Notes: generated by a model from the sequence alone, not told the origin. A DNA stretch of 64,000 nucleotides from Crambe crambe (GCA_963924555.1 OZ004594.1:2263563-2327562); one strand, 5' to 3'. Shown: positions 1 to 11,597, counted from the first letter of the stretch. Program-made: numbers and translations.

Positions 1-20
1 CCCTCCCTCCCTCTCCTCAG

Positions 21-282
21 AGCGGAGGAGATCGACCCCTTGTTTGAGAATTCTCTATACGACTGCTCTCCTTGTGTGGAGCTCATTGGTGGACATGTAA
101 GTTGAACCCCACCCATGCATTGTATTGTTGTTATTATTGTTGTCATGTAGGATGGTGGTGGCATGTTAGAAATGCTGAATCAAGAGACCCTTTCTCCAAG
201 GTAAAGCTCTTACATTATAAGTGTGGGCATGTATACATATTGGGTGTGGTCTATTCGATGGTTATTGTCTCCTCCTTCCTTC

Positions 283-343
<61 letters not shown>

Positions 344-3300
344 TACATACTGGATGTGGTCTATTCATTTGTGTTCTTTTCCTAGAGAGAGAGAGAGATA
401 GTACATACTAGGTGTGATCTGGTTATTGTTCACTTTTTGATCAATAGAGTGACTTCAGAGGATATTCGAGTGAGAATGCGAGACAAATTCAAATCCAACA
501 GATGGTGAGCTGAAAAGGGCATCATTTATAATAATATTATTATCGTTGTGACAATTCCAACCATGCCCCTAAACCACACCCACAGCTTCGTCCCTCCCAG
601 TGGTTCCTCCTCCACCTTTGCCATCCGACATTTCATGGGTGGTAATACAGTGTACGATCTTTACAGTCTTCTCAATGCCAATGCGGACACCATCGCTGAT
701 GACATTGTTTCCACCTTCAATAACAAGGCAAGCAGTAACTCTTAGGGAATTACAGGGAATTCCTCATTTCAATCAGCATCCTAATCGAGAGCTTCTATGA
801 ACAGAATAGTTTGTTATTTCAACTGAATCTGTATAAAGAAGGAAGAATTGGTCATTCAGAAGTTCCCATGGTAGAGTTCACAACTCTTAGAATGAAAGAA
901 CATTCACATTTGCATTGTTTCACATACTGCCGGCATACTGGGGCTGACTTGTCCTTTGAAAGTCCGCACATCAAGGAATTATCACCATGTGTGGTCAAAT
1001 GTTGGTATGAAAGGTCCAACCTAAGTAATGGTGTAAAACAAGATTGTGGAAAAGCAACTTCCTGAATGGTCAAATATTCTTCCTAGTCTCATGTGCACTG
1101 CTTTTTTTTCTATACAAATTTCAGTGCGCATACCTATACAAAAAGTTACCATGGATACATTCTGTGTGGCAGATCTTTCTCTGTACATCCTAATATAACT
1201 CAAAAATTAAGCCTGACATACCTAAGCAGATGGTTGCCATACCTATGCTGGGAAGTATGGCAAGGGACCGCACAAAGCGGTAATGTCAGCTAATGTTTGA
1301 AGTATTTTCACAAGCAAGGCTGCTGTTACCACAAAGCGTCTTGCTGATCATGTAATAATAATGAAATAACGACAGTGCAGTGCTTTATGACGATATTCAT
1401 TGTGGTGGCACTCAGCTGCTAAGATTACTGCCTTTAGAGCTGATTGAGGGATCAAAGAATGTCAAATTTCATCTTCTGTATGTACTGAATCTCACTCAAC
1501 CACACACACACACACACACACACACGCACAATTAAAATATCATATAGAAGCATGCACACACACATGCACACAAATACACAGAGTATAAGCAAACACATAC
1601 TGTAGAACCACACACATATGCACAAAATCCCTCGTTGAAATGCAAATTAAATCTCTATACACTTTCTTCCCAATAATAATTCTGGATACAGAGACTTGGT
1701 GTCTCAGTGTGGTTGTTGTTGATTTGGCCTTTTTCTTTTCAGGACTGCAAGTTTGGGTTCGTGGCACACTTATTCGCAGTGGAGTTGAATAGAGACCTCA
1801 ACTGTAAGTAGTCATGTGATTATCTGCTTTAGTCCAGCCATGTTTTTCTGATTTTCCATGTTAATGTAATGACTTTTGTGTTCGATTAATTTTTCTGTTA
1901 TCATTTTTACATGTACATCTTCCGATAATCTCTCTGTAGCTGATGGCAGTGCTCGTGGACAGATGTGTAGAATAACTCCAGCCTACCTCCAACATTCATC
2001 GTAAGATAAATATACATAATACAACAACAAGAAAAAGCAACATACAACAACAAAGAACAACATACAACAACAAGAAACAACATACAACAACAAGAAACAA
2101 CAAAAAACAACAAGAAACAACAAGAAACAACATACAACAACAAGAAACAACAAGAAACAACAAGAAACAACATACAACAGCAAGAAACAACAAAAAACAA
2201 CATGAAACAACAAAAACAACACACAACAACAAAAAACAACATACAAAAACAACATACAACAACAAAAAAAACATTTGTTCCTACTGTGGCCCCTCAGCCT
2301 GTAATATTAACTCCCCCCCTCCCATTTTCATTTGCTGAGGAGTTTATTTATCTTTTCCTTTTCTTTTTTTTTCTTTCTTTAGACACTCAGATGCCAGACA
2401 ACCCACCACATATGTACAAGACTTCCAGGTAAGTGATTATACCTGTAACCTTACAGAGATACTGTCAAAGTTCACACTCTTTGTGTGGTCGGCCTTTTGT
2501 AAGAAGCTTCAAGGAAGCTAATCTCTGTCATACGTAATTAGACAATTCCAGGAAAGAATTAATGGTAATATTTCAGGACAAAATGATTGGTCAAATATGA
2601 TATTTTTCAGGACGAAATGGTTGGTCAAATGTAATAATAATTATTATTTCAGGACAAAATAGCAGGACAAAATAGTAATAATATTTCAGGACAAAATAGT
2701 AATAATATTTCAGGACAAAATAGTAATAATATTTCAAGACAAAATAGTAATAATATTTCAGGACAAAATAGTAATAATATTTCAGGACAAAATGATTTGG
2801 TCAAATGAATATTTTGATGGTTGTTGAGAACATACTATCTTGCTCTCACCACAGTCCAATCTTGGAGAGATGCTGTCAGTGCTAGAGAGGAGCAAACCCT
2901 ACTTTGTCAGGTGTCTCAAGGTACTTACATACCATCAATTTATAGTGATGTACTGCATGTGTGCTTGTCTTTTAATTTCCTCATGTATGTGCAGTCGAAT
3001 GACTCTCAGACTCCTGGACAGTTTGATCGAGAGGTGGTGTCCCAGCAGATTCAACACATGAACATGTTTGAGACAGTCGACTTGATCCAATCCAGTTAGT
3101 CTTTAATTATATCATTTTATGGGGAAATTAGAAAAGTCAAACACCCCTAGGCTTTGCCCAATTTCGATCACTGGAATATATAACCAGGTGGCATGCTGAC
3201 TTAGCTCTGATGCATACTGTTCCTGTAATAGTACTCCGTGGTATGATGTATTGAGTTACCATGGTGTTCCTATATGGAGACTGGTTGTAATGAATTCCTA

Positions 3301-5702
3301 TGTGTATGGGGACAACAATGTGCTGGTTATAACGAATATGGGGACAACAATGTGCTGGTTATAACAAATATGGGGACAACAATGTGCTGGTTATAACAAA
3401 TATGGGGACAACAATGTGCTGGTTGTAACGAATATGGGGACAACAATGTGCTGGTCTTATCCTGTCCTGCGTGTGTGTGTGTGTATGTCTACATGTACTA
3501 CGTAAATGCTCTCAATTTCATTGGTTCCGAGCTTGTCCTATGCTAGGAGATCAATTTCAGAGCAAATAAACTTTAGCATTACGTATTCATATGTGACTTG
3601 AAGGAGACATACGTAAATACTATTGGTTCCGAGCTTGTCCTATGCTAGGAGATCAATTTCAGAGCAAATAAACTTTAGCCTATCCTGTACTGTTTTAGGG
3701 GAAGTACAGATTATATCGATTTCACACACTCTGTCCTGCACTGCTGTCCTGGGGGGGGTAGCTATTATGAATGCTGTATCGATTTCATGGCAAAATAGAC
3801 CCTTGGTTAAGAGGTTAGGAGTGCGTAATTATGTGGATATCAGTTTCATAAACAAGAAATAAGTAGTACTGTGCCTACCATATTTGATGGGAATACAAGC
3901 AGAACTGGAAGATTTAGCCAACAGTAATACAAGAAAGGTGCATCAACTTCAGGGCATGTCACGTACGTATGTACACGGGGCAGCAGGCATGTGCAGCTGT
4001 CATGATAGTCCAGTATTATTACATACAGTCGTGCTTTGATATTGATAGTGGATTTTTTCCAAAGTGACGTTGCAGCATGTGGTAATTATAAAAGTAAAAG
4101 AAAGCAAATACCCCTTTTTGCTGCATTTGTTTGTCCAAAAACAGCAGCAGGGACACCTCAATGCTGCCGAACCTGAACTAACCAAAACTTCAGTTTTATC
4201 TGGGATGCATTTTTAAAGCATAATAATAATTACATACAGAGTGGGACTAAAGGAGATTATCTTGTATGTGAATGTAATTTGACTCCATCTCCTCCTCTTT
4301 CTCCAAAAGGTTTTGTGAACTGGCTATCCTACGAGGAGTTTATTCAACGCTACCACATGCTGTCTCCTGGTCCTTCTTCTTCTTCCCTGAGGGAAATGAC
4401 AGCAGAGCTCCTGCAGTCCATGAAGCAGCTGATGGAGGAGATTGAGGTGTCTGAACACCATTTTGCCATGGGAAACACCAAAGTCTTTCTAAAGTGAGCA
4501 TGTACAGGGTAAATTGCAAAATTTGTGGGAAAACTTAAAATTAAAAAAAGCACACATTTAATTTCTTTTAATGCTAAAAACTGGCCATTTTGTAGAAATT
4601 TCCCAAGTCTATGCATAATTATGACCTTAAATTTCTGAAAAATAGTTTTTGTAACTAAACAGTCGAAAGCATCATGCTGAATGCACATTTGAGTGCTAAT
4701 GGCCTCCTATTTTATCTTCCCCTTTTCTTGTGGTCCTCACAGTGAGGAGTTTAGACAGAGCCTAGAACACATGAGGGGGCGTGTTCTTCATCGGGCGGCA
4801 GTAAAGATCCAGGCGGTGGTGCGGATGTACCTGGCCAAGACCCACTGGCCACAGCTCAAGTTCTCCCTCAACCAGGCGAGGCTCCAAGGAGCTGCTCAAC
4901 AGACATTACTCAAGTATGAATGAAATCATTCTTTTAAAACGAAAGAGGGGTTTGTTTGAATAGTAAATGATGATGTGGTATGAAACAGAGACACTCCATA
5001 ATACATTAAACACTGAAGTTTGGTCTACAATTTTCTTTAAAAATAATAATGATGAAACAATCATTCCCAGCTCAAATCTATTGATCTATTTCAGCAATAA
5101 TTAGTTAACAATTTTAATTTTAATTTTTTTTTTTTTTTTTTTTGCACTTACTGCATGTTCTTGATTATCTCCATTTTAGCAGCGAGTCAAGTCAGCAAAA
5201 ATCTGTACCTCAGAATGGAGAGACTCCGTACACAGTCAGAAACTACACCATCATCGGCAACTACAAGGTGGGGTTTCCCCAGTGGCGGGTCATGAAGTCC
5301 ATGTACCCCGAGGCCGTCGGAGGGGGTGCCCCTATACTCAGGACCGGTGACGAGGTATTGGTGCTGGGAAGGTCACAGAAGAGAGGGTTTTTGGTGATCG
5401 AGTTCAACGGACAACAGATGCACCTTCCTCACCAGTTCACAGAATTGAGGGTGTGTGCGTAGTAACAAAATTAGCTGTAGGCACAAGAGGTATTTGAAAA
5501 TTTTGGTTGGTAATTTAGTTGGTAAAGGGATATCATATTATTGGCCTAAAGAATAATATAAAGTTGTTTTTTTTTTGTATGTATGTCAATACAGCTCTCG
5601 CCTCCACACAGTCCACCACCAATCATCAACCCAGCCCTGCCCCTTGCTCCTCCCAGAATGGGACGACAGCCACTACCACAGACCACATACAGTGACTTAT
5701 GA
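21..5702 (+). CDS. Unconventional myosin heavy chain, 3' part of gene (5' end outside window)
   Basis: Exons read in one frame across 21-96, 151-200, 448-504, 586-727, 1743-1803, 1940-2000, 2383-2428, 2855-2920, 2995-3094, 4310-4493, 4743-4913, 5180-5450 and 5595-5702 (stop). They give the C-terminal half of a myosin motor: FAIRHF followed by a NTVYD strand (transducer), then KPYFVRCLK (the conserved relay/SH1-side segment), FVNWLSYEEFIQRYHML (converter), and GNTKVFL leading into one IQ motif (AAVKIQAVVRMYLAK). The tail is only about 170 residues. It contains a beta-rich SH3-like stretch (GDEVLVLGRSQKRGFLVIEF) and a proline-rich end. No MyTH4 or FERM domain is seen, so the class is not assigned. 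The donor after 727 is GC rather than GT. The family is an actin-based ATP-driven motor. The ATPase P-loop lies upstream of the window and cannot be checked. Confidence 0.85.
284..339. repeat. (GA)n microsatellite
   Basis: About 28 uninterrupted GA dinucleotides in a myosin intron, with a second short GA run near 385-397. The open frame across it is an artefact of the repeat. Confidence 0.95.
1501..1526. repeat. (CA)n microsatellite
   Basis: CA dinucleotide run inside the long myosin intron 728-1742, followed by CA-rich sequence to about 1580. Confidence 0.9.
2015..2268. repeat. CAA-rich minisatellite (units such as CATACAACAACAAGAAACAA)
   Basis: About 250 bp of near-pure A/C-rich repeat in the myosin intron 2001-2382. 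It is built from ACAACAAGAA and ACAACATAC blocks in irregular order. The three overlapping minus-strand open frames here encode only Cys/Val/Leu/Phe repeats and are artefacts. Confidence 0.95.
2630..2795. repeat. 24-bp tandem repeat
   Basis: Unit AATATTTCAGGACAAAATAG plus TAAT, repeated about six times head to tail with single-base variants, in a myosin intron. Each unit contains TTTCAGG, which resembles a 3' splice site, so the array holds many cryptic acceptors. The true next exon begins at 2855. Confidence 0.9.
3305..3457. repeat. 32-bp tandem repeat, about five copies
   Basis: TATGGGGACAACAATGTGCT followed by GGTTATAACGAA, repeated with exact 32-bp spacing. Only a few substitutions separate copies (TATAACGAA, TATAACAAA, TGTAACGAA). 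It lies in the long myosin intron 3095-4309. Confidence 0.95.
3520..3679. repeat. 58-bp direct repeat pair
   Basis: An identical block beginning ATTGGTTCCGAGCTTGTCCT and ending AAACTTTAGC occurs at 3520-3577 and 3622-3679, separated by 44 bp, in the myosin intron. This suggests a recent local duplication. Confidence 0.9.
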
Positions 5703-6003
5703 AAAGACTATCTCACACACACACACACACACAATCAACCTATGACCCCTGCCTGACCCCACCAATACAAACTCAGAAAATCAGTTGAACTATGCCAAAA
5801 CACAACTCAATCATAATATTATTTTTTTATAATTTTCGATTTTTTGTTTCTAATTATACCAAACATGTCACATGATAGGGTGGGGCTGAAGAATGAAAAG
5901 ATAAAGATTTGTCTGCTCAGTATAAGAGAAATGAGACAGAGATAAAGATTTGTCTACTGACTATTGCATGGCCTTGTTTAAAAAAAATAAAATTTATAAT
6001 GTA
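5703..6003. other. Convergent intergenic spacer, myosin / TK1
   Basis: About 300 bp between the 3' ends of two convergent genes. It contains a short CA run (5717-5732) and a directly repeated AAAGATTTGTCT motif (5900-5960). AT-rich poly(A) signals are present in both directions, for example AATAAA near 5987. No gene is seen. Confidence 0.7.
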
Positions 6004-7306
6004 TCACAAGTCATAAGGGGGTGTGTCCAGAATGAGCTGTCGTCCAATAGTTATGCCCCCACTTCTGATAGGTGTGGTGGCATCTGCCTTTAAGGTAGTC
6101 AGTCTATCGGGCAGGTTGTAGCATGTACGACACACCGCCATGTACTTGTCAGCACCTCCTATCAATTCAACCTATTGTAGAAATGAGCAAGTCACAGAAT
6201 AGCAGCATTTATTGGAACCCCCAAACCTCAAACACAGCTACATTAATTGCTGACCCAGTGATTTTTGGTTAATGAACGAGGGGGTGTGGCTCTCCCCATT
6301 CTGTATCATTGTCTATACAAATAACCTACAAAAGAGGACAGCCTCTCTACAAAGGACTAAAGGATGGGTCCCAAGTGTGTCCATTATTCGGAGGTTTCAC
6401 TGTAAATCTGGACAATTATTACTACAAACATTGTAGTGGAAAGAAAACAAACTAGTCACTTGCCTCTTGTTCTGTGCCCAGTCTCTTGGTGAATGCAGCA
6501 TCCTTGAAACACACCATACAAACTGCCTTTAGTTTAACAACGCTCTCAGCAAGGGGGATCAGATTCAAAACGGATCCAAATGGCTGCACAATAATATAAT
6601 CACAAGTTTGTCTGGTAAAGGGTATCCACCACAAAGGGCCCAAGCTCTCTAATGTCACATACTTTTCTCTGGAAGGTTCCATCTAGTGCAGCCACTATCA
6701 CTGTCTTTCCCATATTTGCCATCTCTTCACAAAACTCAACCAGATCGGGGAACTATAGCAACAGAATAGAGTTGTAATAGTGTTTCCTTCGATAATTAAA
6801 CCACTTACAAATTGACCCTCATCAATCCCAATGACTCCATATTTGGCAACAGAATGTCTTAATTTGGAGAGGGTTTTTGTTGAACTGGCTGCAGTGAGTT
6901 GCCTATGGAGAGGGAAATAAGAGTACAAAGGTCAAATGGAAGTCTGCTTAATAGACCCATACAGCAGTCTCCTATAATTCCAGACTAGTCACCTGTCATG
7001 GGTTGATATATTATCTTCACTGTATCTGTCATCCCCAGCATACTTAATTATGAGGCAGGAATGGTTGGCTACTTGAAAACGGCGCATTCGTCTTATCAAC
7101 TCAGTCCTAAGCACAACATAATGTCATAGAGAATATTTAGAAAGGAAATTTTAAAACTCACGTTTTCCCAGAAAACATGGGTCCTAAGATCAGCTGCAAT
7201 AGTAAAACAAAGTCCAAGGCATTCAGGTATTAAATAGCTAGCTTACTTGTAAGTGACCACGTGATACGACATTGTAGGCTTGATCCACAGCAGTTACACA
7301 AGACAT
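6004..7306 (-). CDS. TK1: Cytosolic thymidine kinase (TK1-like)
   Basis: Seven minus-strand exons join in frame: 7306-7247, 7193-7162, 7106-6993, 6902-6809, 6752-6663, 6583-6464 and 6171-6004. The product phosphorylates thymidine to dTMP in the cytosolic salvage pathway. Visible landmarks are the P-loop GPMFSGKT, the [10 protein letters not shown] helix, the Walker-B-like [20 protein letters not shown], and [18 protein letters not shown]. The zinc-site cysteines are in CMVCF and CRTCY, with the lid segment [18 protein letters not shown] between them. The start MSCVTAV was chosen because it matches the length and MSC start typical of the family. The last intron (6463-6172) uses a GC donor (GAG|GCAAGT); treating it as GC-AG restores [18 protein letters not shown] exactly. 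The gene is divergent from CCDC96 across a GC-rich 310-bp spacer. Confidence 0.95.
6310..6402. repeat. Dispersed CACTGTA-ending repeat, copy 1
   Basis: In the last TK1 intron. It shares the blocks AGAGGACAGCCTCTCTACAA, AGGATGGGTCCC and ATTCGGAGGTTTCACTGTA with copies at 16843, 19921, 24172, 30205, 41697, 43571 and 47568. It looks like a non-autonomous transposon-derived element. Confidence 0.75.
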
Positions 7307-7534
7307 GTTGGATTTTAGGACAAGATTTAGTTTGTGGAGACGAGAAGAAGCAGTCACGCCTATCACTGGAAGCGCCTGGACTGAGGGAATTATATGCCTC
7401 CAGAAACCAAACATAGTGGATTTTGGCGCTAATCTTTTTGATTCGACCAATCAGATTACACGAATCTACCGCCAATTACCCGCGCCCGCGCCCGTATGCT
7501 ATAGGCCGGCCGGCCAGGGGCGGGCCCTGGCGCA

Positions 7535-7547
7535 GTTACATAGCAAC
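7535..7547. promoter_or_regulatory. X-box-like RFX site upstream of CCDC96
   Basis: GTTACATAGCAAC, an imperfect palindrome matching the RFX consensus GTNRCC-N-RGYAAC except for one base in the left half. It lies 69 bp before the CCDC96 start codon, inside the TK1/CCDC96 divergent spacer that also holds GC-rich CCCGCGCC repeats (7490-7530). Confidence 0.6.
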
Positions 7548-7616
7548 CAAAATTTGCAAACGGGCGGTGTTATTTTAATTAATGCACACTTTAGATTCTC
7601 TTTCCAACTTATCAGA

Positions 7617-10071
7617 ATGGCAGAGGATACAAATAATGCAGAGATTCCTGACGGAGAAGTAGCTCCTACTGAGGATATTCAAGAGCAAGGTAAAATGTAA
7701 AAGGATAGCTTAGTTACTGAGTTAGCTATATTGTTTTCACATAGATGTTAGTGCCAAAAGCAATTCAAATGGTGATACTCCTAGACCAGAAAATACTGAG
7801 AATGCAAATAGTGATGGTCTTGAGAAAGAAGCTGATGCAGACGAAAAAATAGCCAATGCAGGCAATGAAAGAGTAACTGGTGATGGTGAGAATGTGATTG
7901 CTGTAAATGGTGATGGTGAGGCTGTAACTGGTGATGGTGAAAGTGTGACTGATGGTGAGGCTAAACCCAGTGCAACTGGTGATGTAACTGGTGATCCAAC
8001 TGTTACAAATGATGTGAGTGAGAATGGTCCTGATGTGGCTGGTGATGGTGAGAATGTGACGAGTGCAGATGCAACTGCTGTAGCTGAAAGCAAAAAAGAG
8101 TCTGTGGAAGAAGACAAAGAAGAAAAAGAAAAAGTTGATGGTGATATTTCGGAGGTATAACTAATCAGCTATACTTGGCTATCATCTACTGCACTTTCTC
8201 TAATAGGAAGTTCAAGAGCAGGTTACAGATGGAGGAGAACCTCAAATGTTAGAGGAGAAACTTCCAGTCACTGAAGAGGGTGATGGAAAAGAGCCAACTC
8301 AACTTGAAGCGTCAGGTGGAAATACTACTATTGAGGAAGACGGTGCCACAGCACAAGATAAAACAGGAATAATTACTCCTTCAGAGCAAAGTGATCAATC
8401 TAGGATTGATGGAGTAGAGGTTCTTCATGACATATTGGAAGAAGACGAAGAGGAGAAGGAGGAGCTGTTGAAACAGATGAAAGAAGTGCTGGAAGAGAGA
8501 GAAAGATTGTTGGATCGCAACTATGAGCTTCAACACGAAGTTGCTGAATATCTGGCACGAAAGAAGGTAAAAATTGCATGCATCATCCTAGTCCTTGTGA
8601 CCACCTCTACTTTTTTATTTTAAAAGGATGATGAAAAATCTGATCCAGGTAGAACTATTGTGGATCACGAGAAGAGATACAACTTTATTATGTGTGAGTA
8701 GCCACAATACTCTAATTATTTATGCTGTATGAATATACTTTCTTTTTCCAGGTTCTATGGAAACCTTACAAGGTGAGAGAGATAAAATGAAGAAACAGTA
8801 TCAAATACAGGAAGCTGAGATGATTGCTCTCAGAGATCAAAAACTGGAGGAAGTAAAAAGAGCAAGGTATTATTTATATCTTGTGATTCTAATTAGTGAC
8901 AAGAATTAGCTATAATTGTCCAGAGCTGAATTTGCTGCTTATAAAAAGGAGAAAATTGTGAATGCTGTGGACAACAGAACTGGCAAGAGAATAACTTCTG
9001 CTGACGCGGATGATTTCCAAGAACAGGAAGATAAAAAAGAAGCAGAGCTGGTGAAGGTATGATTCAAGAAAATAAAGATTGCGAGGTCATCATTGTTCTG
9101 TACTTCCATAGGTCCGGCTTGAGAGTATCAAACTTCAAAACAAAATTGCCAAGCTGGAAAATTTGATCAGGAAAAAGGTGTTAGATCAATGTGTTATTGT
9201 TCTGCTGTCAAAAGATTGTTTTAGCTAATGTAGATAGCACTATTTTCATGCTTCTTGGTCAACCAACTCATAGCTAATTTTCAATCTTTTCATTTCAGGA
9301 GCAGCTCTCAGGGGGAGTTCACATGATCGATTTTGAGCAACTGAAGATCAACAATGTTGATTTGAATGAGAAAATAGAGGAGAAGAATGATGACATTCTC
9401 AAGCTGAGGAAGAAAGTGACCTCTACCGTCCAAGTCCTGACCCATGTCAAAGAAAAACTACAATTCCTACAAGTATGGCCATGGCAGTTTTAGGCATATA
9501 CTGTACAGTGGATAGAACCAGTTACTAAATCAGTGACATAATGGGCAATCTTGAGCCAATAGTTGACACTAAATTGTATGGAAGTTTTACACTGTCACTG
9601 TCCTGGATTCCACTCAATGTTGTGTCTTTGTTGCATTATGAAGTGTGTACGTGTATTGTGTACTTGAAGGCGGAGAATGCAGAGAAGAAAGCAACACTCA
9701 GAGAGATTGAAGCCATCGTAGCAAAGGTGAGAACATCAAGAGGCAATTGATATTATGTAACACCAGAGGAAATTTAAATACTTGTACAAATGTTTTTACC
9801 TTTTTTTGTCCAGAAACGAGATATTCTTACACATATAAAGCAAACAAGAGATTCTTTGCGAGCAGACAATATCCGATTGCGGCAAAAGGGCGGTTTGGTG
9901 GGACACAAGGCTCTCTTGAGAGACTATGAGGAGACTCAAGACGAAAGTGAGGCATTGATGGCTAAGCTAGAGAGACTGCAAAGGAGACATGCTGAGCTGT
10001 CAGTCATGTGCGAAGGACTGAAGAAGAAAATAGAACAAGCAAAATTCGTCAACACTCAGGGAGCTTTCTAA
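7617..10071 (+). CDS. CCDC96: Coiled-coil ciliary protein CCDC96 / CFAP184
   Basis: About ten exons. The first encodes MAEDTNNAEIPDGEVAPTED. A second, acidic low-complexity exon (7744-8156) carries repeated GDGENV/GDGEAV units. A long coiled-coil region follows. The C-terminal half has the hallmark of the CCDC96/CCDC113 family: MIDFEQLKINNVDLNEKIEE, then KLRKKVTSTVQVLTHVKEKL (exon 9300-9473), and a final exon ending AKFVNTQGAF. Known relatives sit at the ciliary base and axoneme and bind CCDC113. The acidic N-terminal half is typical of CCDC96 and distinguishes it from CCDC113. The start was chosen at the ATG just after the promoter rather than the longer in-frame extension from 7305, which overlaps TK1 exon 1 on the other strand. 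Confidence 0.88.
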
Positions 10072-10163
10072 GCTATCAGAATTAGACACAATTTAAAATA
10101 AAAAAAGTATTCATGAAAGAATGCTGATCATGAAAAATCTGTATGGGACTACTTGGTTTAGAC

Positions 10164-10855
10164 CTACTTTGCAGTATCTGTTTGTTTCTGCATTGCTTGA
10201 GCCAGTTCCTCTCTTGTGTCATGTATATATGCATTCAAATCTGTCTCTAGTTTCTTTGCCTCCATGTCCTATGGTACACAGAGAGTTAATGCTTATAATT
10301 CTATTAGCAGATTCAACTCGCATTTACCATAAAATTACTCAATGCTTCTCTCTCAAGCTCCAGTACATCTCCTACTGTAATGGCATATGGATCTTTCAGC
10401 TTCAGATATGCACATTTTGGCGAAAGTTTCTTGTGTTCTGTGCTAAAATACAAAGCTTTATAATTTCTATTATGCTCTGGCTCTCAATATGAAAAGGACT
10501 ACCATAGCTGGATACATTATAATTTAACATGGCAACTTACCGTGGAATATCATGAGGTTCCCAGCCTTCCATGTCATGGTGACATACAACACATCGAACC
10601 CAATCTGGTGTCTGGGAAGTTCCACAGTAGTAGAACCCAGCCTCTGCAATCTAAGAACGAGAGACATTCATGGGCTACTAAGGATAGACAACATACCTTT
10701 AGTCCTGTACATGGTCCAGAATCGAATGGCCAGCTAGAGTCTTCAAAAGTCTTTAGTCTCTCTTCTACGAGATAGAGGGCTCCATCCTCTAAAGAACGGC
10801 TTCCATACACGTTGTTAATGTTGTGGTCTGTAGATATCTTTCCAGCAGCAGCCAT
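10164..10855 (-). CDS. BIRC5: Survivin-like single-BIR protein (BIRC5-like)
   Basis: Four exons (10855-10697, 10651-10541, 10442-10328, 10268-10164) encode about 162 residues with one BIR domain and a C-terminal helix. The zinc ligands fit the BIR rule exactly: CVVC, 16 residues, H in TEHKK, 6 residues, C in SPKC. The DMEGWEPHDIP loop is close to survivin's ELEGWEPDDDP. The C-terminus (DMEAKKLETDLNAY...) is a charged amphipathic helix, as in survivin. There is no RING or CARD, which argues against the XIAP/cIAP class. Survivin is the chromosomal passenger subunit linking Aurora B and borealin to phosphorylated histone H3 and is needed for cytokinesis. Chromosomal passenger function is inferred from architecture. 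The gene is convergent with CCDC96. Confidence 0.9.
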
Positions 10856-10951
10856 TAGATTTGAAAATCCGCCAAAAAAATTAATCTAATTTTTTAAAGT
10901 TGATGATCATTTCCTGATAATTGAATTGTTACATTGATGACCATTTCCTGA

Positions 10952-11522
10952 TCATGTGAAGTGTTTCAGCATAACTGGCTGGGGTTGAGAAGTTTGCATG
11001 ACATTGACGAACTTTTTCCATGGCTTGCTTATCCATTTCCGACCCTTCTGAGGTGGCAGAGGTTTTCTTGCTATTCTAATGAATTTAACTTTGCCCTCTA
11101 CTAGAGAAAAAAGGGTGTGGTCTTTCCCCATCCCAACCTAGAAGGCAAAAAGTTTAATGACCTATTAAAGCAGATATTGAAGATTATCCTCTCACATTTA
11201 ATCCAGGATGAAAAACTGTTCCTCTCTGACGTACAAGCACATTTCCAGGTACCACACTTTCACCTGCAATCCAAGTTGAATCTGCATGACCCTGGACCAG
11301 TGCAGTAATTGCTTACCATCTCCACATTTCAGTCCCAATCTTCTGCCAGGAGTTTTTCTTCCATTTTTGGTGCTTCCAGCTGCTTTCTTACTTGCCCATC
11401 TCAAGCACTGAAAAGACAGAGCTAGAGATGGCTTGCCTATTTAAAAAGAAGCATATATTAATTATGATCCTTAAGTTTACACCTTACACACTTCTCCAAT
11501 AGGTCACAGCAGATCTCAGCAT
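10952..11522 (-). CDS. MRPL27: Mitochondrial large-subunit ribosomal protein bL27m
   Basis: Exons 11522-11490, about 11414-11317, 11263-11196 and 11137-10952. The mature part begins [20 protein letters not shown], the L27 signature. It continues [20 protein letters not shown] and [19 protein letters not shown], and ends in a basic tail ([17 protein letters not shown]). Bacterial and mitochondrial L27 reaches the peptidyl-transferase centre. The first exon encodes a short [11 protein letters not shown] leader, a plausible mitochondrial presequence. Its donor (AGT|GTGTAA) is weak, so that exon is less certain than the rest. The start lies 93 bp from that of divergent CFAP61, so the two probably share a promoter. 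Confidence 0.9.
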
Positions 11523-11583
11523 CTTATATTAAAGGCTTTTATGGTGGGCATTATTTAAAATAATCTAATGAGGGGCGGGGGCA

Positions 11584-11597
11584 GTTGCCATAGCAAT
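11584..11597. promoter_or_regulatory. X-box (RFX) site in MRPL27/CFAP61 promoter
   Basis: GTTGCCATAGCAAT is a near-perfect match to the RFX palindrome GTTGCCATGGCAAC. It ends 18 bp before the CFAP61 ATG and lies in the 93-bp spacer shared with divergent MRPL27, so it probably sits in the 5' UTR or core promoter. Confidence 0.72.

Noticed and set aside
72-401. Open frame through the GA microsatellite
   Set aside because: It is carried by the (GA)n run encoding RERERE and overlaps a myosin exon and intron in the wrong frame.
1907-2274. Three overlapping minus-strand frames rich in Cys/Val/Leu/Phe
   Set aside because: They are produced by the CAA minisatellite and show no non-repetitive protein sequence.
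3305-3457. Regular 32-bp repeats resembling a CRISPR array
   Set aside because: The units are contiguous with no unique spacers, and the context is a eukaryotic intron. It is a plain tandem repeat.
7305-7616. N-terminal extension of the CCDC96 frame
   Set aside because: It overlaps TK1 exon 1 antisense and the X-box promoter. The ATG at 7617 starts family-like sequence.
7737-8117. Minus-strand Ser/Pro-rich frame
   Set aside because: It is the antisense shadow of the acidic CCDC96 exon.
11117-11308. Plus-strand frame across MRPL27
   Set aside because: Antisense to L27 exons that have clear family motifs.
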